Shown here one piece after another: positions 1 to 4,734 of a stretch of 6,138 nt of DNA. Position 1 is the first letter of the stretch, and each line of letters begins with the position of its first letter. The notes under the pieces were generated by a model, which saw only the letters and a program-made list of their open reading frames with translations, was not told the origin of the DNA and did no database searches. Both the position numbers and the translations under genes were made by a program. The DNA is from Patescibacteria group bacterium. GTDB lineage: Bacteria > Patescibacteriota > Minisyncoccia > Phycocordibacterales > JANLHH01. The stretch covers positions 1 to 6,138 of the forward strand of contig JANLHH010000141.1 in assembly GCA_024654605.1 (NCBI GenBank), written 5' to 3'.

Positions 1-16
1 TATATCGGGACGAGCC

Positions 17-81
17 CGGGGAGGAACCACACAATATTTTTGGAGTGAAACGAACAAAAATATTGATGTGAGTTGACCCCG
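17..81. repeat. Long imperfect hairpin at left edge, probable tail of an off-window element
   Basis: An 11-bp perfect stem (CAATATTTTTG at 32-42 with CAAAAATATTG at 55-65) closes a 12-nt loop, GAGTGAAACGAA. It extends outward through CACA/TGTG (28-31 with 67-70, one bulged A), AAC/GTT and CGGGG/CCCCG (17-21 with 77-81). The two forward frames without early stops (ending near 75 and near 69) give short tails I do not recognise, so a gene 3' end cannot be excluded. The layout resembles the region downstream of tRNA-Pro in this window, so I favour a structured tail associated with a tRNA lying just left of base 1. The structure is certain; its identity is open. Confidence 0.5.
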
Positions 82-104
82 ATTCCCCCTATCCGCACAT
101 GAGT

Positions 105-134
105 AAAAAAGGGTTCTTACGAGAATCCTTTTTT
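105..134 (+). terminator. Intrinsic terminator (A-tract/T-tract hairpin)
   Basis: A 13-bp stem with a single G-T wobble runs from AAAAAAGGGTTCT (105-117) over a TACG loop to AGAATCCTTTTTT (122-134), giving six Ts at its 3' end. Because the stem starts with six As, it could also work for transcripts coming from the right. It probably ends whatever transcript enters from the left edge and insulates the origin-like region that follows. Confidence 0.8.
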
Positions 135-316
135 CTAGAATAAGAAATGCACAACAAGGAATTGATCTATAGAGATATTCCCCTTTAAAACCACTCATTT
201 TTTACGGGAAATGAAACATCAGATAGAATTTATATTGTCCCTTATACCCATAAAACAATAAATTTTTAGAAAAGAAAGCTTTATTACCGAATAATAAGGG
301 GAAAATGGTGGAAAAC

Positions 317-325
317 TGTGGATAA
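317..325 (-). promoter_or_regulatory. DnaA box (perfect consensus)
   Basis: TGTGGATAA is the reverse complement of the consensus TTATCCACA. It has a same-orientation partner 20 bp downstream and sits in AT-rich non-coding DNA, the expected setting for initiator binding. Confidence 0.65.
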
Positions 326-336
326 GTCGGTGTATA

Positions 337-345
337 TGTGTATAA
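337..345 (-). promoter_or_regulatory. DnaA box (one mismatch)
   Basis: TGTGTATAA reads TTATACACA on the minus strand, one base off TTATCCACA. Its phasing with the perfect box is the main support; alone it would be unremarkable in AT-rich DNA. Confidence 0.5.
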
Positions 346-475
346 GAGACGTCTTTTATTTCACTAAAAAATTCCAAAAAGACAATATACTTATCTCAAT
401 AATATGGCTTTAAATAAGAGTTATTACTCTCGCATAACCCTTATTGATGAGTCTTTTATTGGAATTTATAAAAAC

Positions 476-489
476 GTTTCACGTGAAAC
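476..489. promoter_or_regulatory. parS: parS centromere site (perfect core palindrome)
   Basis: GTTTCACGTGAAAC is a perfect 14-bp palindrome identical to the core of the widely conserved bacterial parS consensus TGTTTCACGTGAAACA; only the outermost flanking bases differ (C on both sides). ParB binds such sites near the origin to load the segregation complex. It lies in non-coding DNA, about 130 bp from the DnaA boxes and 107 bp upstream of yraN. Confidence 0.85.
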
Positions 490-510
490 CAAATAAAAGG
501 AATATTGTCA

Positions 511-524
511 GTTACACGTGGAAC
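511..524. promoter_or_regulatory. parS: Second parS site (near-consensus)
   Basis: GTTACACGTGGAAC keeps the central CACGTG and both outer GTT/AAC arms and fits the looser form GTTnCACGTGnAAC, with outer bases A and A. Its centre is 35 bp from that of the perfect site, and the pairing makes chance unlikely for either. Confidence 0.75.
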
Positions 525-596
525 AATCACTCGTGAAAAGAATATCCTTAAGAGATATTAGGAAAGTTTTTACGTACTACTTGAGTATATTGTTTC

Positions 597-1007
597 ATGA
601 ATAACCTTACAAAAAAACACAGTCATCATGTTGGTAAGTTAGGAGAAGAAGTTGCTTGTTTGTTTCTTATGAAACACCACTTTGATATTGTAGATAAGAA
701 TTACCTTAAGAAGTGGGGAGAGATTGATATTATCGCAAAAAAGAGTGGTGTATTGCGGTTTGTGGAAGTAAAAACGGTTTCTCGGGAAAATATAAGAAAC
801 GTTTCACAGGAAACATTTGATAGCGATAGGCCGGAAGAAAATGTCCACTCGTGGAAGATCAAGAGACTCTACCGTACCATACAGAGTTATTTGATTGAAA
901 AGAACATTTCAGATGAAACAAAGTGGCAGATAGATATTGTGGCTGTATTTCTTGATATGGAGAACAAAGAGGCTAAGATACGGTTTACGGAAAATGTCGT
1001 TTTGTAG
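597..1007 (+). CDS. yraN: YraN / UPF0102 family nuclease-fold protein
   Basis: The 136-residue product fits the UPF0102 (YraN) family, small proteins with a Holliday-junction-resolvase-like PD-(D/E)xK fold whose cellular role is poorly defined. Visible motifs are the N-terminal GKLGEEVACLFL (residues 13-24), GEIDIIA (41-47, with E42 and D44) and FVEVKT (55-60, with E57 and K59), which give the usual metal-binding D-ExK set. A WKIKRLYRTIQSYL helix (86-99) and QIDIVA (111-116) complete the family pattern. The length is close to the usual 115-130 residues. The ATG at 597 is the only reasonable start; no Shine-Dalgarno precedes it, and a possible -10 hexamer TATATT (586-591) ends five bases before it. 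A degenerate parS-like palindrome lies inside the gene at 801-814. A 14-bp hairpin follows the TAG stop. The family call is secure; the function is not. Confidence 0.88.
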   Translation: MNNLTKKHSHHVGKLGEEVACLFLMKHHFDIVDKNYLKKWGEIDIIAKKSGVLRFVEVKTVSRENIRNVSQETFDSDRPEENVHSWKIKRLYRTIQSYLIEKNISDETKWQIDIVAVFLDMENKEAKIRFTENVVL

Positions 1008-1024
1008 GATTGAAGCATTGATGG

Positions 1025-1062
1025 ATCCATAAAGGACACTAATTAAAATGTCCTTTATGGAT
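1025..1062. repeat. Perfect 14-bp hairpin after yraN, no T-tract
   Basis: ATCCATAAAGGACA (1025-1038) pairs perfectly with TGTCCTTTATGGAT (1049-1062) around a 10-nt AT-rich loop. It begins 18 bases after the yraN stop. No T-run follows on either strand, so it is not a standard intrinsic terminator; it may protect the mRNA 3' end or end transcription by another mechanism. Confidence 0.6.
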
Positions 1063-1130
1063 AAAAGGTTGTAATTATTACCTAAAATGGTAAGATGTTT
1101 TACATTCTGGTAAGAGTGGATAGATAAATT

Positions 1131-1191
1131 AAAAAACGGGACGTGCGAGTAAATTGCAGCACGGCTAACATGTTAGCCACAGTCCCGTTTT
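1131..1191 (+). repeat. tRNA-Pro-like partial copy forming a three-arm structure
   Basis: The first 15 bases (1131-1145) are identical to the start of the real tRNA-Pro locus (1226-1240), and ACGGCTAACAT (1161-1171) repeats the tRNA D-arm segment 1246-1256. The outer stem AAAACGGGAC (1133-1142) pairs with GTCCCGTTTT (1182-1191), imitating the tRNA acceptor stem. Inside are GTGC/GCAC (1143-1146 with 1159-1162) and a 16-bp perfect palindrome GGCTAACATGTTAGCC (1163-1178). There is no anticodon arm and no T arm, so it cannot be a normal tRNA. It could be a decayed duplicate, a processing or regulatory structure, or a weak terminator ending in TTTT. Confidence 0.55.
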
Positions 1192-1231
1192 CAATGAAAA
1201 GGGTGTAAGAGGAAAGAAGGAGATCAAAAAA

Positions 1232-1304
1232 CGGGACGTGGTGTAACGGCTAACATCCCTGCTTTGGGAGCAGGTGACTCCGGGTTCGAATCCCGGCGTC
1301 CCGA
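1232..1304 (+). tRNA. tRNA-Pro (anticodon UGG)
   Basis: This is a full 73-nt cloverleaf: acceptor CGGGACG (1232-1238) with CGTCCCG (1297-1303); D stem GTGT/ACAT with an 8-nt loop; anticodon stem CCTGC/GCAGG with loop TTTGGGA (1263-1269), placing TGG at 34-36 (1265-1267); variable loop TGACT; T stem CCGGG/CCCGG with loop TTCGAAT; discriminator A at 1304. The C1-G72 pair and G37 next to the anticodon are typical of bacterial proline tRNAs. CCA is not encoded (ATG follows A73), so a CCA-adding enzyme is needed. UGG can read all four CCN codons. Partial copies of this gene flank it on both sides and could compete with its folding. Confidence 0.95.
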
Positions 1305-1307
1305 ATG
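1291..1307 (+). repeat. 17-bp direct repeat, copy 1 (tRNA-Pro 3' end)
   Basis: TCCCGGCGTCCCGAATG covers the 3' side of the T stem, the acceptor 3' strand, the discriminator and the next three bases. An identical 17-mer occurs at 1433-1449, a spacing of 142 bp. Similarity continues imperfectly into the following AAGTGA...GG(A/G)CGAG linkers (to about 1329 and 1462). Confidence 0.8.
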
Positions 1308-1330
1308 TAACGAAGTGAAATGAAGGACGA

Positions 1331-1352
1331 GCAAAGCAACTGCTTGCTTTGC
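1331..1352 (+). repeat. 9-bp perfect hairpin downstream of tRNA-Pro
   Basis: GCAAAGCAA (1331-1339) pairs with TTGCTTTGC (1344-1352) around a CTGC loop. No T-tract follows, so it is not a standard terminator. It sits between the tRNA and the inverted T-arm copy and is probably part of the structured tRNA tail. Confidence 0.6.
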
Positions 1353-1366
1353 GCCCGGGATTCGAA
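1352..1366 (-). repeat. Inverted copy of the tRNA-Pro T arm
   Basis: CGCCCGGGATTCGAA is the reverse complement of the tRNA T-loop/T-stem segment TTCGAATCCCGGCG (1285-1298) with one extra G. In RNA it could pair with the tRNA itself or with the downstream direct copy (about 1431-1440), two mutually exclusive stems. Confidence 0.7.
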
Positions 1367-1432
1367 GACCTTGAGTATATCGTGTGGAGGAGCACGATGC
1401 GAAAGGTGTACTGCTCCTGTAAGGAGAGAAAT

Positions 1433-1449
1433 TCCCGGCGTCCCGAATG
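1433..1449 (+). repeat. 17-bp direct repeat, copy 2 (detached tRNA 3' end)
   Basis: This is an exact second copy of 1291-1307 without the rest of a tRNA. Between the copies, ATCGTG/CACGAT (1379-1398) and CTCCT/AGGAG (1414-1426) form two clean hairpins, and CGGGA (1356-1360) can pair with TCCCG (1441-1445) as an outer stem. The arrangement recalls both an attachment-site duplication and a tRNA-like fold. With only 125 bp between copies and no integrase, it is at most a remnant. Confidence 0.7.
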
Positions 1450-1490
1450 AAGTGAGGGCGAGAAACAATTGATTGTACTATAACATCACA

Positions 1491-2570
1491 ATGCCTACAT
1501 CATTCACACTAGATCAGTTTTATAGCATACCCTTTTGGAATTACATGTATTGGGGCAACGCAGTCGCGGATTATGCGATTGCGCTTGTTGCGTTCCTGCT
1601 TTTTTTGGTGCTTTTTAAATTCATACAGCTTGTTGCGCTCCAGCAACTCAAGGGGTTTTCAAAAAGAACAAAGACCGATATTGACGATACGTTGGTTGAG
1701 ATCGTCGGGTCGATCAAACCTCCATTTTATTCTTTTTTAGCACTGTATTTTTCTTTCTTTTTTCTGGAGGTTCATCCGTTCGCTGATAAGATCCTCAACA
1801 CTTTTTTGTTGATATGGGCGGTGCTTCAGGGTATTGTCGCCGTACAGATCCTTATTAACTATGCGGTGCATAAAAAATTCTTCAAGCCCAACGGTGAAGA
1901 AGTGGACCAGAGTTCCATTTCATTCCTGAAAATGCTTCTTAAGGTGGCGTTGTGGTTAGTTGGTTCAATGCTCATCCTTTCCAATTTAGGTGTGAACATC
2001 ACTTCGCTAGTGGCGGGGCTTGGTATCGGGGGTCTGGCAGTCGCGCTTGCGCTGCAGAATATTCTCTCAGACTTGTTTAGCTCTTTTGCCATTCATTTTG
2101 ACAAACCGTTCGTGGTCGGGGATTTTGTTATTGTCGGTGAGCATATGGGCGTAGTGGAAAAGATTGGCATTAAAACAACACGCATCCGCGCCCTCCAAGG
2201 GGAGGAGATAGTTATTTCCAACCAGGAATTGACTTCCGCGCGCATACAGAATTTTAGAAAACTGGAAGAGCGTCGCATTTCGTTTGACTTTGGTGTACTT
2301 TACGAAACACCAACGGAGAAGGTAAAAAAGATTCCCGAGCTTGTAAAGGGCGCCATGGAAGACATGATAGGTGTACGTTTTGACCGCTCACATTTCATGC
2401 GGTTTGATGATTCCGCACTGGTGTTCAGCACGGTGTACTATGTGGAATCAAATGACTACCTTGATTACGCAAACGCCCAGCAGGAGATTAATCTGAAACT
2501 TTTGGAGACGTTCACAAAAGAGGGGATCGTTTTTGCGTATCCAACGAGGACCATTCGTCTCGTGAAATGA
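1491..2570 (+). CDS. MscS-family small-conductance mechanosensitive channel
   Basis: This membrane channel family opens under membrane tension to release solutes during hypo-osmotic shock. From the ATG at 1491 the protein has 359 residues. Hydrophobic segments lie near 26-50, 79-94, 103-124 and 146-168. They are followed by the pore-lining helix with the Gly/Ala-rich AGLGIGGLAVALALQN (about 175-190) and ILSDLFSSF. The MscS beta domain follows (DKPFVVGDFV, MGVVEKIGIKTTRIR, GEEIVISNQEL; about 204-247), then the C-terminal alpha/beta domain ending in FAYPTRTIRLVK. Five membrane segments fit a YnaI/YbdG-like branch larger than E. coli MscS. A TTG at 1473 would add six residues; I prefer the ATG because the extension is not family-like. 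No Shine-Dalgarno is visible, and a possible -10 TATAAC (1479-1484) ends six bases upstream. The stop is TGA. The family is clear; the paralogue name is not. Confidence 0.9.
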   Translation: MPTSFTLDQFYSIPFWNYMYWGNAVADYAIALVAFLLFLVLFKFIQLVALQQLKGFSKRTKTDIDDTLVEIVGSIKPPFYSFLALYFSFFFLEVHPFADKILNTFLLIWAVLQGIVAVQILINYAVHKKFFKPNGEEVDQSSISFLKMLLKVALWLVGSMLILSNLGVNITSLVAGLGIGGLAVALALQNILSDLFSSFAIHFDKPFVVGDFVIVGEHMGVVEKIGIKTTRIRALQGEEIVISNQELTSARIQNFRKLEERRISFDFGVLYETPTEKVKKIPELVKGAMEDMIGVRFDRSHFMRFDDSALVFSTVYYVESNDYLDYANAQQEINLKLLETFTKEGIVFAYPTRTIRLVK

Positions 2571-2608
2571 GACTGCATTCCGGAACAGAAGCGGATTGAA
2601 GGAAGAAC

Positions 2609-2636
2609 TTGACATTTTTGTGTCTCTTGGTATACT
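2609..2636 (+). promoter_or_regulatory. Sigma70-type promoter of nusA (extended -10)
   Basis: TTGACA (2609-2614, perfect -35) is followed after 16 bp by TATACT (2631-2636, five of six), with an upstream TGn at 2628-2630 making an extended -10. Transcription would start near 2643, leaving a 5' leader of about 57 nt before the nusA ATG. This is the best promoter in the window. Confidence 0.85.
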
Positions 2637-2650
2637 ACAGGTGTTAAAGT

Positions 2651-2677
2651 CCGTTACGAAACGGGCTCATTTTTTTA
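2651..2677 (+). promoter_or_regulatory. nusA leader hairpin followed by T-run (possible attenuator)
   Basis: CCGTT/AACGG (2651-2655 with 2660-2664, loop ACGA) is followed five bases later by seven Ts ending at 2677. The gap and short stem make it a weak terminator, but a NusA-sensitive pause or attenuator in the nusA leader would be a plausible autoregulatory device. This is inference only. Confidence 0.3.
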
Positions 2678-2699
2678 AATTTTTCATAATTACATAACC

Positions 2700-4112
2700 A
2701 TGCTTGATATTAAAATATTCAATTCAGCCCTCGAACAACTTGAGGAAGAGCGCGGAATTCCGAAAGAAAAGATAATAGAAGCGATTGAACAAGCCCTTGC
2801 AGCCGCCTATAAAAAAGATTACGGCAAAAAGGGTCAGATTATTCGTGCGTCATTTGATCAGAATTCTGGAAAAACCGAGTTTTCCCAAGTAAAGATCGTT
2901 GTTGATGATTCTACGGTGCGTATAGTTGAAGAAGACGAAAAAGAAGGCACCATGGCTGAAGAAATAAAAGAAAGCATGGAAGGGGAAAATGAGCAAGATC
3001 TGCGTCCGCGTTTTAATCCCGAACATCATATCCTCCTTGAAGACGCAAAAAAAATAAAGAAAGATGTGACGCTTGACGAGGAGATCGTCTTTCCTTTGGA
3101 ATCAAAAGATGATTATGGGCGCATTGCGGCGCAAACCGCAAAACAGGTTATTATCCAAAAGATTCGAGAGGCCGAAAAGGTTTCGGTTATGGGCGAATAT
3201 ATGGGGAAGAAAGGGGAAGTGGTAAATGGTATTGTGCAGAGGGTTGAACATGGCAATGTGTTTGTTGATCTTGGTAGAACTATTGCTATCTTGCCGGCAG
3301 AAGAACAGATTCCCAACGAACGATACCGACAAGGAGGAAGGATAAAAGCATACGTGATAGATGTAACAGAATCTCCGCGAGGTATTAGTATCCGCCTTTC
3401 GAGGACGCATCCGCAGTTCATCCAGAAGCTTTTTGAGGTGGAAGCTCCAGAGATTGAGAGTGGTGTGGTAGAGATCAAAAGCATTGCGCGTGAAGCAGGC
3501 GCGCGGTCAAAAATCGCTGTTGCGACTAATGACGAAAAAGTTGACCCAATTGGCGCATGCGTTGGTCAGCGCGGTGTTCGCGTTTCTACCGTTACGAATG
3601 AGCTTGCGGGTGAGAAAATAGACATCGTTGAATGGTCCCCTGATCCCGCGGTATTCGTGGCTGGAGCGCTGTCTCCCGCAAAAGTTGTTGATATTAAGAT
3701 AAACGAAGAAGAAAAGCGCGCAAAGGTAACCGTTTCCGAAGACCAGCTTTCTTTAGCAATAGGGAAGGGTGGGCAGAACGTCCGTCTTGCCGCAAAACTT
3801 ACGGGTTGGAGAATTGATATTGAAGGGGCAGCGGGCGAGACTATTGCGGTAGTAAATGGAGAAGAAGTAAATATGGTAAATGACAACATTGTGCCGGAAG
3901 AAATAGAACCTGTGACAGAGGGAGATGAAACGGGAGTGGTGGAGGAAGAGATAGAAGAAAAAGAACTTGCCGAAGAAGTTGTTGAAGAAGAAACAGGCGA
4001 GGTGCGGCACACAGAAACCGAGGATATGGAGAACATTACACCGGAAGACGTTGAGGAAGCCATAGACGAGGAAGAGAAGAAAGAAGGGACTCAGGAAGAC
4101 AGCGAAAAGTAA
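2700..4112 (+). CDS. nusA: Transcription elongation/termination factor NusA
   Basis: NusA binds RNA polymerase and nascent RNA and modulates pausing, intrinsic termination and antitermination. The 470-residue product has an N-terminal RNAP-binding domain (about 1-160, ending in the hallmark YGRIAAQTAKQVIIQKIREAE at 139-159), an S1 domain (about 169-235), KH1 (about 240-310, containing VGQRGVRV) and KH2 (about 320-377, with GKGGQNVRLA at 355-364). Two features stand out: a highly charged insertion of about 30 residues within the N-terminal domain (about 73-102), and a Glu-rich tail (about 378-470) in place of the AR repeats of enterobacterial NusA. The start agrees with the family N-terminus; the leader is AT-rich with no Shine-Dalgarno. 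The neighbours are mscS and ppa, not the classical rimP and infB. It is probably transcribed from the promoter at 2609-2636, perhaps together with ppa. Confidence 0.96.
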   Translation: MLDIKIFNSALEQLEEERGIPKEKIIEAIEQALAAAYKKDYGKKGQIIRASFDQNSGKTEFSQVKIVVDDSTVRIVEEDEKEGTMAEEIKESMEGENEQDLRPRFNPEHHILLEDAKKIKKDVTLDEEIVFPLESKDDYGRIAAQTAKQVIIQKIREAEKVSVMGEYMGKKGEVVNGIVQRVEHGNVFVDLGRTIAILPAEEQIPNERYRQGGRIKAYVIDVTESPRGISIRLSRTHPQFIQKLFEVEAPEIESGVVEIKSIAREAGARSKIAVATNDEKVDPIGACVGQRGVRVSTVTNELAGEKIDIVEWSPDPAVFVAGALSPAKVVDIKINEEEKRAKVTVSEDQLSLAIGKGGQNVRLAAKLTGWRIDIEGAAGETIAVVNGEEVNMVNDNIVPEEIEPVTEGDETGVVEEEIEEKELAEEVVEEETGEVRHTETEDMENITPEDVEEAIDEEEKKEGTQEDSEK

Positions 4113-4128
4113 ACTCTGATGGAGACCT

Positions 4129-4142
4129 TGTTTTTAAAAACA
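4129..4142. repeat. 14-bp palindrome between nusA and ppa
   Basis: TGTTTTTAAAAACA is a perfect palindrome 16 bases after the nusA stop. With no loop and no separate GC stem it is not a convincing terminator. It could be a protein-binding site or a chance feature of AT-rich DNA. Confidence 0.3.
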
Positions 4143-4182
4143 GAGGCCAAACAGCCGATGGTTAACAATAAATAAAATACGT

Positions 4183-4722
4183 ATGAATTTATGGCACGAT
4201 ATTTCTGCGGGCGAATACGCTCCAGAAACTCTCAACGTTATTGTTGAGATCCCCAAGGGATCAAAAAACAAATACGAAATAGACAAAGAAACGGGGCTTA
4301 TTGCGCTTGATCGCGTGGCGCATACCGCGCAAGACTTTCCTTACGATTATGGGTTTGCGCCACAGACGCTCTGGGACGACGGCGATGCGCTTGATGTGAT
4401 AGTACTCACTACGCATCCTCTGGTTACCGGCATTTTAGTGCGCGTACGACCGATCGCTATTATGCGTATGATTGACTCGGGAGATTCTGATGACAAAATT
4501 ATTGCTGTGCCGGTTGAAGACCCTCGTTTTGACAGCGTCTCTGACCTTGAGGATATTAACACACACACCCTCAAAGAAATGGAACACTTTTACTCAACCT
4601 ACAAGAAAATCCAAAGAAAAGAGGTGAGCATTACCGGATTTGAAGGGAGAGATGCGGCGTATAAAGCGATTGAACACGCGCGTAAACTCTACAAAGAGAA
4701 GTACGCGACCAAAACCACATAG
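4183..4722 (+). CDS. ppa: Inorganic pyrophosphatase, family I (soluble)
   Basis: This enzyme hydrolyses pyrophosphate to two phosphates in the cytoplasm, pulling nucleic-acid synthesis, tRNA charging and other PPi-releasing reactions forward. At 179 residues it matches the prokaryotic hexameric type (about 170-180). The active-site set is complete by alignment from memory with the E. coli enzyme: E22, K30, E32, R44, Y56, the signature DGDALDV with D66, D68 and D71, then D98, D103, K105 and Y140-K141. One signature position differs (A69 where E. coli has Pro), a common variation. The start MNLWHDISAGEY is the typical family opening. No Shine-Dalgarno is seen; TAAAAT (4173-4178) ends four bases upstream. 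It follows nusA by 70 bases and may share its transcript. A perfect hairpin follows the stop. Confidence 0.96.
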   Translation: MNLWHDISAGEYAPETLNVIVEIPKGSKNKYEIDKETGLIALDRVAHTAQDFPYDYGFAPQTLWDDGDALDVIVLTTHPLVTGILVRVRPIAIMRMIDSGDSDDKIIAVPVEDPRFDSVSDLEDINTHTLKEMEHFYSTYKKIQRKEVSITGFEGRDAAYKAIEHARKLYKEKYATKTT

Positions 4723-4734
4723 TTAGTTTCTGTG

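Larger units (their letters stand above)
135..540. other. Candidate replication origin / segregation region (oriC-parS)
   Basis: This AT-rich stretch has no convincing gene. It contains a perfect DnaA box on the minus strand (TGTGGATAA, 317-325) and a one-mismatch box (TGTGTATAA, 337-345) in the same orientation, 20 bp or about two helical turns away. A small hairpin, CTTTATTA/TAATAAGG (279-299), lies just upstream in the most AT-rich part, where an unwinding element might sit. Two parS sites follow at 476-489 and 511-524. Other small structures are AGAGT/ACTCT (417-430) and the palindrome AGACGTCT (347-354). The combination of DnaA boxes, parS and outward co-oriented genes supports oriC, but neither dnaA nor dnaN is in the window, so the call rests on sites alone. 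Confidence 0.6.

Noticed and set aside
148..189. 13-codon ORF starting MHNKEL in the origin-like region
   Set aside because: Too short, no ribosome-binding site and no resemblance to any known leader peptide.
351..460. GTCTTTTATT direct repeat at 351-360 and 451-460, exactly 100 bp apart, as iterons
   Set aside because: Only two AT-rich copies with no further array; likely chance.
404..496. Small + strand ORF of 30 codons, ending in NVSRETK, spanning the parS site
   Set aside because: No Shine-Dalgarno and no recognisable family; its C-terminal residues are simply the parS palindrome read in frame. More likely chance in a site-rich origin region.
1133..1191. T-box riboswitch upstream of tRNA-Pro
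   Set aside because: No specifier loop, no conserved TGGNACC antiterminator motif, and no aminoacyl-tRNA synthetase gene downstream; the similarity is to the tRNA sequence itself.
1165..1468. Two minus-strand ORFs of 72-76 codons across the tRNA region, with peptides such as GTPGFEPG and RDAGIRTRS
   Set aside because: These peptides are the familiar translation of the antisense strand of a tRNA T arm and anticodon region; the tRNA explains the open frames.
1473..1490. TTG start six codons upstream for the mscS-like gene
   Set aside because: The extension YYNIT is not family-like, overlaps a possible -10 element, and an ATG is available at 1491.
3566..4063. 165-codon minus-strand ORF, Ser/Thr-rich, opposite nusA
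   Set aside because: It is the antisense shadow of the Glu-rich acidic tail and KH2 coding sequence; low-complexity Ser content is the expected reverse reading of GAA/GAG codons.
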